A stretch of DNA of 64,000 nucleotides from JAXDMU01 sp963762435 (GCA_963762435.1 CAVXLN010000017.1:172098-236097); one strand, 5' to 3'. Shown: positions 9,143 through 17,830, counted from the stretch's first letter. Made by a program: numbers and translations. The notes: generated by a model from the sequence alone, not told the origin.

Positions 9143-9922
9143 TCAGCGAATGAAGGCCACGAGCGCCGAAGTCGCGTCGTCGGGATTGTCGGGTGCCGCG
9201 ATCGTCGCCTGGTAGGGCACGGTTTCGCCGGGGTCGAGCGCCTCCTTGGGTGGCGGGAAATCGGCACTCTTGATCGTCTCGCCCTTGGCGTTCCGCAGGC
9301 TGAGCCGCATCTGCGGCAGCGCCTGGCGGACATGCGACACATTGGCGATCTCGCCGGTGACGATCACGGTCTGGCCAGCCTCGTCATTCCCGCGGGCCGA
9401 GTTGGTGCCGCGCAGCTCGAGTGCTGCCTCGGGCGAGGCCGCTTCGAGGCCGAGGGCGGAATAGAGCCGCGCCGAGGGTGGCCAGCTTCGCATGATCATC
9501 GGCGCGAAGTACCAACCGCCCGCGAGGACCAGCAGAATGAAGGCCGCCAGCGCCGCCCAGCCGAGCCCGACGCTGCTCACGCGCTTGGGCTTCGCCACCG
9601 CCGGCAGATTGGCGCGCGCGGCCGGCCGCGGCCGCTCGGTGATGAAGCTCGGCATCGACTCCTCGACCGCGGCCGCAGTACCGCCGCCGACCATGGCAGG
9701 TGCGGTCACGACGGGCGGGGAGGCTGGGTCGAGCAACGGATCTGCGGCCACGCCCGGCGGCGGCTCATCCATGAGCGTCAGCGGCTCCAGCATCTCGGCG
9801 GCGGGTGCCTCCTGATGCCAGGTCTCGCCGCAGCGGGCGCAACGCACTTTTCGCCCTTCGGTGCCGATAGAGCGAGGGTCGACGACATAGCGGGTCGCGC
9901 AGGCCGGACAGGACAGTATCAT
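9143..9922 (-). CDS. MJ0042-type zinc-ribbon protein with DUF3426 domain
   Basis: A 259-residue protein. Cys5-x2-Cys8 and Cys28-x2-Cys31 form an N-terminal zinc ribbon of the MJ0042 type, followed by a Pro-rich acidic linker, one transmembrane helix at about residues 119-142 and a C-terminal DUF3426-like domain (VTGEIANVSHVRQALPQM). It is convergent with the TIGR02302 gene (6-base gap) and divergent from ftsEX, the usual neighbours in this group. The function is unknown. Confidence 0.85.
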   Translation of the reverse strand: MILSCPACATRYVVDPRSIGTEGRKVRCARCGETWHQEAPAAEMLEPLTLMDEPPPGVAADPLLDPASPPVVTAPAMVGGGTAAAVEESMPSFITERPRPAARANLPAVAKPKRVSSVGLGWAALAAFILLVLAGGWYFAPMIMRSWPPSARLYSALGLEAASPEAALELRGTNSARGNDEAGQTVIVTGEIANVSHVRQALPQMRLSLRNAKGETIKSADFPPPKEALDPGETVPYQATIAAPDNPDDATSALVAFIR

Positions 9923-10082
9923 GCTTATGCCGCGTTGCTCAGCCGATCGGGAATGGGCAACCGGTTATAGGCAGGCTGCAGCCTGTGGTGCAAGCCGGGG
10001 CTGCCGCCGGTTGCAGTCGCGATCGGGCAAGGCTACACCGGTCGGCGTTGCTGCGGCCTTCGGACCAGGAGCGAGCGGAAAA

Positions 10083-10760
10083 TTGGTTCGTTTCGAAAAC
10101 GTAGCGATGCGGTACGGTCGCGGGCCGGAGGTGCTGTACGATCTCGACCTCGATCTGGCGCCCGGCACGTTCCATTTCCTGACCGGGACCAGCGGCGCCG
10201 GCAAGACGACGCTCCTGCGGCTGCTCTACCTCGCCGAACGGCCGACGCGCGGCCGGGTCTTCCTGTTCGATCGCGATATCGCGAGAGTGCCGCATCGCGA
10301 GCTGCCGGCAATTCGCCGCCGGATCGGCGTCGTGTTCCAGAATTTCCGGCTGCTCGATCATCTGTCGGCGCTCGACAATGTCGCACTCCCGCTGCGTGTC
10401 GCCGGTGCCGACGAGGCAGAGGTGCGCGAGCATGTCGTCGACCTCCTGCATTGGGTCGGGCTCGAGGAGTTCGTCAATGCCAAGCCCTCGACGCTGTCGG
10501 GCGGCCAGCAGCAGCGCATCGCCATCGCGCGCGCGGTGATCACCCGGCCGGCCCTGCTCCTAGCCGACGAGCCGACCGGCAATGTCGATGATGCGATAGC
10601 ACTCAGGCTCCTCTATCTCTTCGAGGAGCTCAACCGGCTCGGGACGACGGTGGTGATCGCGACGCATAACCAGGCGCTGATCGAACGGTTCGGCCATCCG
10701 ACGCTGTCCATCGAGAATGGCCGGGTGGCGCTGCGCGCCGTCCCCGCGTCGATGGGTTGA
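10083..10760 (+). CDS. ftsE: Cell division ATP-binding protein FtsE
   Basis: A 225-residue ABC ATPase: Walker A GTSGAGKT at about 35-42, Q-loop VVFQNFRLLDHLSALDNV, signature LSGGQQQRIAIARA near 137-150, Walker B LLLADEPTGNVD and H-loop ATHN. With FtsX it forms the complex that activates peptidoglycan hydrolases at the septum. The frame is open upstream to 9921, but the FtsE fold begins at LVRFENVAMRYG, so TTG 10083 is chosen, with AGGA at 10067-10070 as possible ribosome-binding site. Confidence 0.93.
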   Translation: MVRFENVAMRYGRGPEVLYDLDLDLAPGTFHFLTGTSGAGKTTLLRLLYLAERPTRGRVFLFDRDIARVPHRELPAIRRRIGVVFQNFRLLDHLSALDNVALPLRVAGADEAEVREHVVDLLHWVGLEEFVNAKPSTLSGGQQQRIAIARAVITRPALLLADEPTGNVDDAIALRLLYLFEELNRLGTTVVIATHNQALIERFGHPTLSIENGRVALRAVPASMG

Positions 10761-10777
10761 GCAGGCGGGACCCGAGC

Positions 10778-11668
10778 ATGGCCGGCGCCCGCACCCTGCC
10801 GCTCGACCAAGACGGATCGGCCCGTTTCCTGCCCTGGCTGATCGCCATGATGGCGTTCCTGGCAGCGCTGGCGATCGGCGCCACCTTCACGCTCGGGGCT
10901 GCCCTCGAGCGCTGGGATGATGGCTTGCGCGGCAGCCTGACCGTGCAGCTGCCGCGGCCTGCCTCGGGCGCCAAGCTGGCGCCGGCCACGGTCGAGACGG
11001 CGCTCGCCGCAATTCGCGGCGTCCCCGGCGTCGCCTCCGCCTCGCCGCTCGATGATGCGGCCGAGGCGGCCTTGCTGCAGCCCTGGCTCGGCCGCGACAT
11101 TTCGGCCGCCCAACTGCCGCTGCCGGTCCTGATCGATGTGCAGCTGAAGCCGGGCACCCGGATCGATCCCGCGGTGTTCCGGCCGCGGCTCGAAGCGTTG
11201 GTGCCGGGTGCCAAGGTCGAGACGCATGGTGCCTGGCTCGATCGGCTTTTCCGCATCGCCGGCCTGATCGAGCTCTGTGCCGCCTTCATCTTGCTGCTGA
11301 TCGTCTCGGCCGCGATCGTCACCGTGATCTTCGCCACCCGCACCGGGCTCATGATTCATGCGCCGATCGTCGATCTGCTCCATCTCATTGGCGCCAGCGA
11401 CCTCTATGTGGCGCAGCAATTCCAATGGCATGCCTTCCGCCTCGGCCTGCGCGGCGGTGCTATCGGGCTGGCGCTGGCGCTCTTGGCCTTTGGGGCACTC
11501 AGGCTCGCGGGCGAGGAGGGGGCGGTGGCCTCGACCGATCTCATGCCGGGTTGGGCACTGCCGATCGGCGTCTGGTTCCTGCTGGCCCTTCTGCCGCTGG
11601 CGATTGGTTTGGTCGGGCTGGTGACGGCCCGCGTCACCGTGCTGCGAGCCCTGGCGCGGATGCCGTGA
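10778..11668 (+). CDS. ftsX: Cell division protein FtsX
   Basis: A 296-residue membrane partner of FtsE. One transmembrane helix near residue 20 is followed by a periplasmic domain of about 120 residues and then three helices (about 160-185, 218-240 and 258-283), the FtsX topology. ATG 10778 follows AGGCGGGA; TTG 10757, overlapping the ftsE stop, is an in-frame alternative adding 7 residues. The stop overlaps the GTG start of the next gene, so ftsE-ftsX-YdcF-plsC is one transcription unit. Confidence 0.9.
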   Translation: MAGARTLPLDQDGSARFLPWLIAMMAFLAALAIGATFTLGAALERWDDGLRGSLTVQLPRPASGAKLAPATVETALAAIRGVPGVASASPLDDAAEAALLQPWLGRDISAAQLPLPVLIDVQLKPGTRIDPAVFRPRLEALVPGAKVETHGAWLDRLFRIAGLIELCAAFILLLIVSAAIVTVIFATRTGLMIHAPIVDLLHLIGASDLYVAQQFQWHAFRLGLRGGAIGLALALLAFGALRLAGEEGAVASTDLMPGWALPIGVWFLLALLPLAIGLVGLVTARVTVLRALARMP

Positions 11669-12297
11669 CCAAACCGATCCTCCGTGCCGCCCGCGTCTTT
11701 CTAGCCGCGCTCGTGCTGCTCGCGGTACTCTGGACCATTGGGCTCGTTTGGTTCATGAGCGGGCTCGGCCAGCCGACGGCGGATCCCGACCGGGTCACCG
11801 ATGCCATCATCGTGCTGACCGGCGGCAGCCTCCGAATCGAGAGCGGCGTCGAGCTCCTGGCCGATGGCAAGGCCAAGAAACTCTTCATTTCCGGCGTTCA
11901 CCCGGGCATCGAGACGCCGGACGAGCTGCATCTGCCCCATGGCGCGCCGGGCTGGACCGAATGCTGCATCGTGCTCGGCCATGCCGCCGACAACACGGTC
12001 GGCAACGCGCTCGAATCGGCCGAATGGCTGAAGCGCGAGAATTATCACTCCATCCGCCTGGTTACGGCGAGCTATCACATGAAACGGGCGCTCTTGGAAT
12101 TCCGGCGCATTCTGCCGCCGGATATCGAGATCATCGCTCATCCGGTCTTTCCGCCGGCCTCGCATGCCGATGGATTCAGTATATTCTCCAGCCGACCCGG
12201 CCGCGTCGTCCTGGTCGAGTATCTGAAGTATCTGGGTGCGTTGGTTCGACCGCTGCTGCCTGCCTCGCTCTCCCGCTCCGAAGCCATGCTCCAATGA
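11665..12297 (+). CDS. YdcF/SanA-like (DUF218) membrane protein
   Basis: A 210-residue protein with an N-terminal membrane helix (about 8-30) and a DUF218 domain: AIIVLTGGSLRIESGVELL, the NTVGNALESAEWLK segment and LVTASYHMKRALLEFRR. Family members (YdcF, SanA, ElyC) act in envelope homeostasis, possibly on lipid carriers; the exact reaction is not established. It starts at GTG 11665 overlapping the ftsX stop and ends overlapping the next start (ATGA). Confidence 0.88.
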   Translation: MTKPILRAARVFLAALVLLAVLWTIGLVWFMSGLGQPTADPDRVTDAIIVLTGGSLRIESGVELLADGKAKKLFISGVHPGIETPDELHLPHGAPGWTECCIVLGHAADNTVGNALESAEWLKRENYHSIRLVTASYHMKRALLEFRRILPPDIEIIAHPVFPPASHADGFSIFSSRPGRVVLVEYLKYLGALVRPLLPASLSRSEAMLQ

Positions 12298-13043
12298 TTT
12301 TCCTGCGCGCCCTGCTGTTCAATTTGGGATTCTATGTCGGCACCGGCATTCTCGCCATCGCCGGGCTGCCTTTCTTCATCCGGCGCAGCTGGCTGATGGC
12401 CTATAGCCGATTCTGGACCGGCATTTCGCTCGCCTGGCTCAAGCTCAGCGTCGGGCTCGGTTGGGAACTGCGGGGTGCCGAGCATCTGCCGCCGCCGCCC
12501 TTCATCCTGGCGCCCAAGCATCAATCGGCCTGGGACACGCTGATCCTCAACCAGCTGGTGCCGAAGCCGGCGATCGTGCTGAAGCGCGAGCTCATCTGGA
12601 TTCCGGTTTTCGGCTGGTATCTTCTGCGCGCCGGCGGCATCGTCATCGACCGCAAGGCGGGGGCCACGGCGCTGCGCAAGCTCGTGTCACAGGGGCGGCG
12701 GGCGGTCGCCGAAGGCCGGCCCATCGTGATCTTCCCGGAAGGGACCAGAGGGCCGGTGGGCGGCAAGCTGCCCTATCAGCCCGGCGTCGCCGCCCTTTAC
12801 GCCCAGCTCAACGTGCCGATGGTGCCGGTGGCGCTCAATTCCGGCCTTTTCTGGAGCCGCAAGGCATTCTTCAAGCTGCCGGGCACGATCATCGTCGAGA
12901 TTCTGCCGCCGATCCCGCCCGGGCTTGAACGCCGCAAGGCGTTGGCTGTTCTGGAAGAGCGGATCGAGAGTGCTACGCACCGCCTGCTCGAGACGGCCCC
13001 GGCGCCCGACGGGCCTGTGGATGAAATTGTGGAAAGTGCGTAG
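12294..13043 (+). CDS. 1-acyl-sn-glycerol-3-phosphate acyltransferase (PlsC family)
   Basis: A 249-residue membrane-associated acyltransferase. The catalytic H-x4-D motif is KHQSAWDT at about residues 75-82, and the substrate-binding motif FPEGTR lies at about 147. It makes phosphatidic acid from lysophosphatidic acid, or acylates a related lysolipid. An N-terminal hydrophobic helix is present. The start ATG overlaps the stop of the YdcF-like gene. Paralogues with other acceptors exist, so plsC is a family assignment only. Confidence 0.9.
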   Translation: MIFLRALLFNLGFYVGTGILAIAGLPFFIRRSWLMAYSRFWTGISLAWLKLSVGLGWELRGAEHLPPPPFILAPKHQSAWDTLILNQLVPKPAIVLKRELIWIPVFGWYLLRAGGIVIDRKAGATALRKLVSQGRRAVAEGRPIVIFPEGTRGPVGGKLPYQPGVAALYAQLNVPMVPVALNSGLFWSRKAFFKLPGTIIVEILPPIPPGLERRKALAVLEERIESATHRLLETAPAPDGPVDEIVESA

Positions 13044-13130
13044 CCGGGCAGTTTTGTAGGTGACTTTACTTACGAACAGAAAGCGAACATTATGACCCGC
13101 AAGCATGCTGATGACCATCGGAGCTAAGTA

Positions 13131-16100
13131 ATGGCGAGCATCGCCGCGATCTCTCAACAGATCTGGGACATGAAATATCGGTTCAAGAGTGCCGATGGTC
13201 TGCCTGTGGATAAAACCGTCGAGGACACTTGGCGCCGTATTGCCGAAAGCCTCGCGGCCGCCGAAGCGGACCCGGCCAAATGGTCGGCGCGCTTCTATTC
13301 GGCGCTCGAAGAGTTTCAGTTCCTGCCGGCTGGACGAATTGTCGCAGGCGCCGGTACCGGGCGGTCGGTGACGCTCTTCAACTGCTTCGTCATGGGCACG
13401 ATCGAGGATGATCTGGGCGCTATCTTCGATCACCTCCGGGAAGCCGCACTGACCATGCAGAAGGGCGGCGGCATCGGCTACGATTTCTCGACGCTTCGGC
13501 CCAAGGGCGCGCCGGTGCGCGGCGTCGCGGCCGATGCCTCGGGGCCGCTTTCCTTCATGGATGTCTGGGATGCGATGTGCCGCACGATCATGAGTGCGGG
13601 CTATCGCCGCGGCGCCATGATGGCAACCTTGCGCTGCGACCATCCCGATATCGAGGCCTTCATCGAGGCGAAGCGCGAGCCCGGCCGGCTGCGCATGTTC
13701 AACCTTTCGGTGCTGGTCACGGCCGATTTCATGCGCGCGGTCGAGGAGGGCACACCCTGGGAGCTGAAATTCGGCGGCACGGTCTATCGCGTCGTCGAGG
13801 CCCGCGCGCTGTGGGACGCGATCATGCGCGCCACATACGCCTATGCCGAGCCGGGCGTGATCTTCATCGACCGGATCAATGAGCGGAACAACCTTCATTA
13901 CTGCGAGACGATCTCCGCCACCAACCCCTGCATTACGGCCGACAGCTGGGTTCATACGGCGGAAGGGCCGCGCCAGGTAAGCGAGCTCATCGATCGCCCG
14001 TTCCACGCAGTAGTCGATGGTAGCGCCCATGCGTCCACGGCGCGGGGCTTCTTCCAGACCGGGGAGCGGTCGGTCGTGCTTCTCACGACACGGGAAGGCC
14101 ATCGGCTTCGCTTGACACCCGACCATCAAGTTCTGACCGCCGCATCGTTTACCCGATACACGGTCGGGCGCAGCTGGGTTCCGGCCAAGGATTTGCAGCC
14201 GGGCGACCGGATTGTCCTGCACGATCATCGCGCCGGCGCCGAATGGGGCGGGGACGGCGCGGAAGGCGAGGGATATCTGCTGGGTGTGCTGGTCGGAGAC
14301 GGCACGATCAAGAGCGACAAGACCGTCTTGAGCGTCTGGCGACCCGCGATGGCTGCCTGTGGTGGGGCCGATCTGGCCGCTTCCAGCGGTGTCGAGCGTA
14401 TGATGGCGCTGGTCGAGGCGGCGGTCCGCGAGCTGCCGCATCGGGCCGATTTCACCGGCTGGGTGCCGGTTGCGGGACGTGGCGAATATCGGCTTGCTTC
14501 GGCCGCCCTGAAGCGGCTGGGCGAAAGCTACGGCATCGGCAGTCGCAAGGTGCTGGGAGCCCCGATCGAGCGAGCCTCGTCTGCCTTTCAGGCGGGGTTC
14601 CTGCGCGGCTTCTTCGACACGGACGGCAGCGTCCAGGGCAGCCAGGTCAAGGGCGGCAGCGTTCGCCTGGCGCAATCGGATCTCGACCGGCTCCGCACTG
14701 TGCAGCGCATGCTCGGCCGACTGGGCATCGTCGCATCGATCTACCAGGATCGCCGTCCCGCGGGCCTGCGCCCGATGCCCGACGGCAAGGGCGGCCTGCG
14801 CGATTATGTGATCCAGGCACAGCATGAGCTGGTCATCGCGAACGACAATCTTTTCGTGTTTCGCGAGCGCATCGGCTTCGGCGACAGCGTCAAGGCGGCG
14901 GCGCTCGATCGGCTTCTCGCCGCATATCGCCGCCGGCCCGATCGCGAAAGATTCGTCGCCATCATCGATCGGATCGAGCCGGCCGGCGTCGAGCCGGTGT
15001 TCGATTGCGAGATCCCCGGGATCAATGCCTTCGATGCCAACGGGCTCTATGTCCATAATTGCGGCGAGCAGCCCCTTCCGCCCTACGGCGCCTGTCTCTT
15101 GGGTTCGATCAATCTCGCGAGCCTGATCGATCACCCGTTCGAGCCGGAGGCAGCCCTCGATCTCGAGCGCTTGGCGGAGCTGGTGCCGGTGGCGGTCCGC
15201 ATGATGGACAATGTCATCGATCTCTCGAAATTTCCGCTGGAGGAGCAGGAGAGCGAGGCGCGCACCAAGCGGCGCATCGGGCTCGGCGTCACCGGCCTCG
15301 CCGACGCGCTTATCATGTGCGGCGTGCGCTACGGCTCGCCGCGCGCGGTCGAACTCACCGAGCAATGGCTCGGGGTCCTGCAGCGCTCGGCTTATCTCGC
15401 CTCCACGGATCTCGCCGCCGAGAAGGGCGCTTTTCCGCTCTATGACCGCGAGAAATATCTCGCCGGCGCGAGCATCCGGGCGCTCGATGAGGATATTCGC
15501 GCCGCCATCGCGGCCAAAGGCATTCGCAACGCGCTCGTCACCTCGGTGGCGCCGACCGGCACGATCTCGCTCTTCGCCGACAATATCTCCTCCGGTCTCG
15601 AGCCGGTCTTCAGCTTCCGCTATACGCGCACCGTGCTGATGCCCGACGGATCGCGCCGGCAGGAGGAGGTAAGCGATCATGCCTATCGCCTGTTCCGGCG
15701 CTTGAAGGGCGATGACGCACCGCTGCCGGATGCCTTCGTCGACACGCAGGATCTGACGCCCGCGGACCATCTGGTCATGCAGGCCGCGGTTCAGAAATAT
15801 ATCGACAGCTCGATCTCGAAGACCATCAACCTGCCGGCCGACATCTCCTTCGAGGCGTTCAAGGATGTCTATCGGCGCGCCTATGAGCTGGACTGCAAAG
15901 GCTGCACGACCTATCGGCCGAACGATGTGACCGGCTCCGTGCTCTCGGTCGCCGAACCGCCGGCCCAGCCGATCGAGGCGGTATCGCCGAAGCCGCCGGA
16001 GGGGCAACTGCCGCCGCCGAGCCACGAGCTGGGCTCGGTTTATTACATGACCCAGCCGCTGTCTCGGCCGGAGATGCTGCCCGGCCAGACCTACAAGCTG

Positions 16101-16571
16101 AAATGGCCGGAAAGCGACCATGCCATCTACATTACCGTCAACGACGTGGTGCAGGATGGCAGGCGGCGGCCGTTCGAGGTCTTCGTCAATTCCAAGAACA
16201 TGGATCATTACGCCTGGACGGTCGGGCTCACCCGGATGATCAGCGCCGTGTTCCGGCGCGGCGGCGATGTCTCCTTCGTGGTCGAGGAGCTGCAGGCGGT
16301 GTTCGATCCGCGCGGCGGCGCCTGGATGGGCGGGCGCTACGTGCCCTCGCTGCTGGCCGCGATCGGCGATGTGATCGAGCGGCACATGATCGAGATCGGC
16401 TTCCTGCCGCCGCGCGAGGCGGGGACGGAGCGCGAGGCGGTGCGTCAGGTGGTGTCAGCCGGTACTGGCGCGCCACCGCTCGGCCAATGCCCGCGCTGTG
16501 GCCAGGCGGCCCTCATCCGCCAGGAAGGCTGCGCGCAATGCACCAATTGCGGCTATTCGAAATGCGGCTGA
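13131..16571 (+). CDS. nrdJ: Adenosylcobalamin-dependent ribonucleoside-diphosphate reductase with intein (NrdJ)
   Basis: 1146 residues as translated, about 769 after intein removal. Class II features: FNCFVMG with the first reductive cysteine, MQKGGGIGYDFS, the radical-site motif CGEQPLPPYGAC after the intein, VAPTGTISL, DCKGCTTYRPN, and a C-terminal zinc finger (CPRCG ... CTNCGYSKCG). The enzyme reduces ribonucleotides using a radical generated from coenzyme B12 and needs no oxygen. The intein (13929-15059) sits between Pro266 and Cys644, directly before the cysteine equivalent to the thiyl-radical residue. GGAG lies 9 bases before the ATG. It follows plsC after 87 bases. Confidence 0.95.
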   Translation: MASIAAISQQIWDMKYRFKSADGLPVDKTVEDTWRRIAESLAAAEADPAKWSARFYSALEEFQFLPAGRIVAGAGTGRSVTLFNCFVMGTIEDDLGAIFDHLREAALTMQKGGGIGYDFSTLRPKGAPVRGVAADASGPLSFMDVWDAMCRTIMSAGYRRGAMMATLRCDHPDIEAFIEAKREPGRLRMFNLSVLVTADFMRAVEEGTPWELKFGGTVYRVVEARALWDAIMRATYAYAEPGVIFIDRINERNNLHYCETISATNPCITADSWVHTAEGPRQVSELIDRPFHAVVDGSAHASTARGFFQTGERSVVLLTTREGHRLRLTPDHQVLTAASFTRYTVGRSWVPAKDLQPGDRIVLHDHRAGAEWGGDGAEGEGYLLGVLVGDGTIKSDKTVLSVWRPAMAACGGADLAASSGVERMMALVEAAVRELPHRADFTGWVPVAGRGEYRLASAALKRLGESYGIGSRKVLGAPIERASSAFQAGFLRGFFDTDGSVQGSQVKGGSVRLAQSDLDRLRTVQRMLGRLGIVASIYQDRRPAGLRPMPDGKGGLRDYVIQAQHELVIANDNLFVFRERIGFGDSVKAAALDRLLAAYRRRPDRERFVAIIDRIEPAGVEPVFDCEIPGINAFDANGLYVHNCGEQPLPPYGACLLGSINLASLIDHPFEPEAALDLERLAELVPVAVRMMDNVIDLSKFPLEEQESEARTKRRIGLGVTGLADALIMCGVRYGSPRAVELTEQWLGVLQRSAYLASTDLAAEKGAFPLYDREKYLAGASIRALDEDIRAAIAAKGIRNALVTSVAPTGTISLFADNISSGLEPVFSFRYTRTVLMPDGSRRQEEVSDHAYRLFRRLKGDDAPLPDAFVDTQDLTPADHLVMQAAVQKYIDSSISKTINLPADISFEAFKDVYRRAYELDCKGCTTYRPNDVTGSVLSVAEPPAQPIEAVSPKPPEGQLPPPSHELGSVYYMTQPLSRPEMLPGQTYKLKWPESDHAIYITVNDVVQDGRRRPFEVFVNSKNMDHYAWTVGLTRMISAVFRRGGDVSFVVEELQAVFDPRGGAWMGGRYVPSLLAAIGDVIERHMIEIGFLPPREAGTEREAVRQVVSAGTGAPPLGQCPRCGQAALIRQEGCAQCTNCGYSKCG
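13929..15059 (+). mobile_element. Intein with LAGLIDADG homing endonuclease, inserted in nrdJ
   Basis: A 377-residue in-frame insertion (residues 267-643) starting with Cys and ending VHN before an extein Cys. Splicing blocks are visible: block A CITADSWVHTAEG, block B with T-P-D-H (RLTPDHQVLT), block F VFDCEIPGINAFDANG and terminal His-Asn. Two dodecapeptide motifs, LLGVLVGDGTI and FLRGFFDTDGSV, identify a LAGLIDADG endonuclease, so the element is probably both self-splicing and homing-competent. The joined extein reads ATNP-CGEQPLPPYG, the conserved class II sequence. Confidence 0.93.
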
Positions 16572-16575
16572 GCAC

Positions 16576-17079
16576 ATGCTGCAGGATTGGCACGATTTCT
16601 ACCTGATGGTCGGCCCGTCCGCGGCGGCACTCGTCGGATGGCTGTTCGTCATCGCGACGCTCACCTCGGGCTTCGATCGGGAACGGGCGATCCGTGGCAG
16701 CCGGGTCTATTCGACGCCGACGGTGTTCCATCTGGGCGCGATCATCCTCCTCAGCGCGGCGGCGCTGGCACCGCATTTGCCGGTCGCTGCCCTTGCGGCC
16801 ACGACGATCGTCGCGGCCGTCGCCGGCTTTTTCTATTGCTGCTATGTCGGGCTCGAGCTCAGGAGCGGCCGGCTCGACGGCCATCGGCTCGATTTCTGGT
16901 ATTACGCCTTCGCCACCGGCCTCGCCTATGTCGGCCTGGGCGTGGCCGGGCTGCTGTTGGCGTTCGGCCATGCTGCGGGGCCGTGGCTCCTGGGCGGCAG
17001 CCTTCTCGCCATGCTGCTCATCGCGATCCACAATGCCTGGGATCTCGTTTGCTGGATGGCGCCGCGGGCGAAAAGCTAG
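16576..17079 (+). CDS. Hypothetical membrane protein, about five helices
   Basis: A 167-residue hydrophobic protein starting 4 bases after the nrdJ stop. Predicted membrane segments lie at about 11-29, 50-66, 71-91, 109-130 and 135-155. The N-terminal phrase WHDFYLMVGPSAAALVGWLF recurs in uncharacterised bacterial membrane proteins as far as I recall. No functional motif is recognised. It is probably cotranscribed with nrdJ, but a functional link is not evident. Confidence 0.7.
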   Translation: MLQDWHDFYLMVGPSAAALVGWLFVIATLTSGFDRERAIRGSRVYSTPTVFHLGAIILLSAAALAPHLPVAALAATTIVAAVAGFFYCCYVGLELRSGRLDGHRLDFWYYAFATGLAYVGLGVAGLLLAFGHAAGPWLLGGSLLAMLLIAIHNAWDLVCWMAPRAKS

Positions 17080-17483
17080 CTGTCGCTCCGACGCGCCACA
17101 GGCCGATAATTTTCGCAAACGAACGCATCGGCATATTGACATCGGCCAAGCGCTTTGTCGCACACGCCTAGGTTATGTCACAACGCGATAGGCAATTGTG
17201 AGTAATGCGACCGAGCGGCAAATCCTTAATAGAAATCAAGCATTTTATCGATTTTTCCGCAGAAACCCTACTCTCTCGCGGGTGGATGGTTTTGCGACGT
17301 TAACAGCTAGGGCTTTTTTGGGGCATTCTCAACTGCCGGCTCAAGGTCCGGAGATAGAATATTGCAATCCATTGGAAATTGCGCTTACCTCCGCCCCCCG
17401 CGTCACAACGCGCGCTTTGGTTGGCTTTCGCCCGAGTCGGCGGTACAGTCACCGAAGCGTTATAGGCCTGCTCGGGAGGGAAC
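17080..17483. other. Intergenic stretch of about 400 bases, lower GC
   Basis: No convincing gene. It is richer in A and T than its surroundings. A TTGACA hexamer at 17136-17141 has no good -10 partner. A frame from GTG 17198 to 17491 is open but has poor codon usage and no family resemblance, and I do not call it. The 3' end supplies GGGAGGGAAC, the ribosome-binding site of the next small gene. Confidence 0.5.
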
Positions 17484-17681
17484 ATGACTGAGCAAACCAA
17501 CAAGGAATACGGGCCGCGAGATTCGAGCGAGGACAGCTCGATCATCGATCACCTGATCAAGATTTTCCCCAATAAGTGCCCGTCGCACCAAAGGCGTGTC
17601 CTTCCGGCGGAGGGTTTCGGGCGCATCCAGCGCAACTGGACTCCCGATAGCCGCATGATGATGCTGGCCGAATTCGACTAG
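17484..17681 (+). CDS. Small hypothetical protein (65 aa)
   Basis: The ATG is preceded by an excellent Shine-Dalgarno sequence (GGGAGGGAAC). The product is hydrophilic and acidic at the N-terminus (MTEQTNKEYGPRDSSED), then has a basic centre with one Cys and ends MMMLAEFD; no family is recognised. Its TAG stop is formed by the first bases of the palindromic repeat at 17678, so the original reading frame may once have been longer. No operon partner. Confidence 0.5.
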   Translation: MTEQTNKEYGPRDSSEDSSIIDHLIKIFPNKCPSHQRRVLPAEGFGRIQRNWTPDSRMMMLAEFD

Positions 17682-17730
17682 AGCGGATCGCGATCAGATG
17701 GGATCATCTGATCGCGTGAATCCGCTCTAG
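17678..17730. repeat. Palindromic repeat, copy 1 (53 bp)
   Basis: A hairpin-forming element: outer arms CTAGAGCGGAT and ATCCGCTCTAG, inner arms CGATCAGATG and CATCTGATCG around a 4-base loop. A second copy of equal length and very similar sequence is at 60291-60343. In both places the leading CTAG supplies the TAG stop codon of the gene before it. It could act as a transcription terminator or mRNA 3' stabiliser, or be a REP/MITE-like mobile repeat. Confidence 0.85.
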
Positions 17731-17741
17731 ATTCAAATATT

Positions 17742-17796
17742 TAGAGACCGATTCAGCGATCAGACTGAGTCAGTCTGATCGCTGAATCGGTCTCTA
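17742..17796. repeat. Near-perfect 55-bp palindrome
   Basis: Two 27-base arms (beginning TAGAGACCGATTCAGCG) are exact reverse complements around a single central G, so the RNA would form a very stable hairpin. It lies 11 bases after palindrome copy 1 and shares with it only the TAGAG terminal motif and the GATCAGA core. It is located between convergent genes. Confidence 0.9.
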
Positions 17797-17803
17797 GTGC
17801 CAA

Positions 17804-17830
17804 GAAGGGGCGGAAATCCTCCGCCCCTTC
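17804..17830. terminator. Probable bidirectional terminator hairpin
   Basis: An 11-bp GC-rich stem (GAAGGGGCGGA / TCCGCCCCTTC) with loop AATCC, between the small gene on the plus strand and the SapC gene on the minus strand. No clean T-run follows on the plus strand, so termination efficiency is uncertain, but position and stem strength fit a shared terminator. Confidence 0.6.

Noticed and set aside
12687..16385. Very long open frame on the minus strand opposite plsC and nrdJ
   Set aside because: It is antisense to a clearly coding nrdJ; high-GC third positions keep the opposite frame open. Its translation is rich in Arg, Asp and His repeats and matches no family.
17198..17491. 97-codon plus-strand frame before the small gene at 17484
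   Set aside because: It has no ribosome-binding site, unusual composition and no family resemblance; its end overlaps the better-supported small gene.
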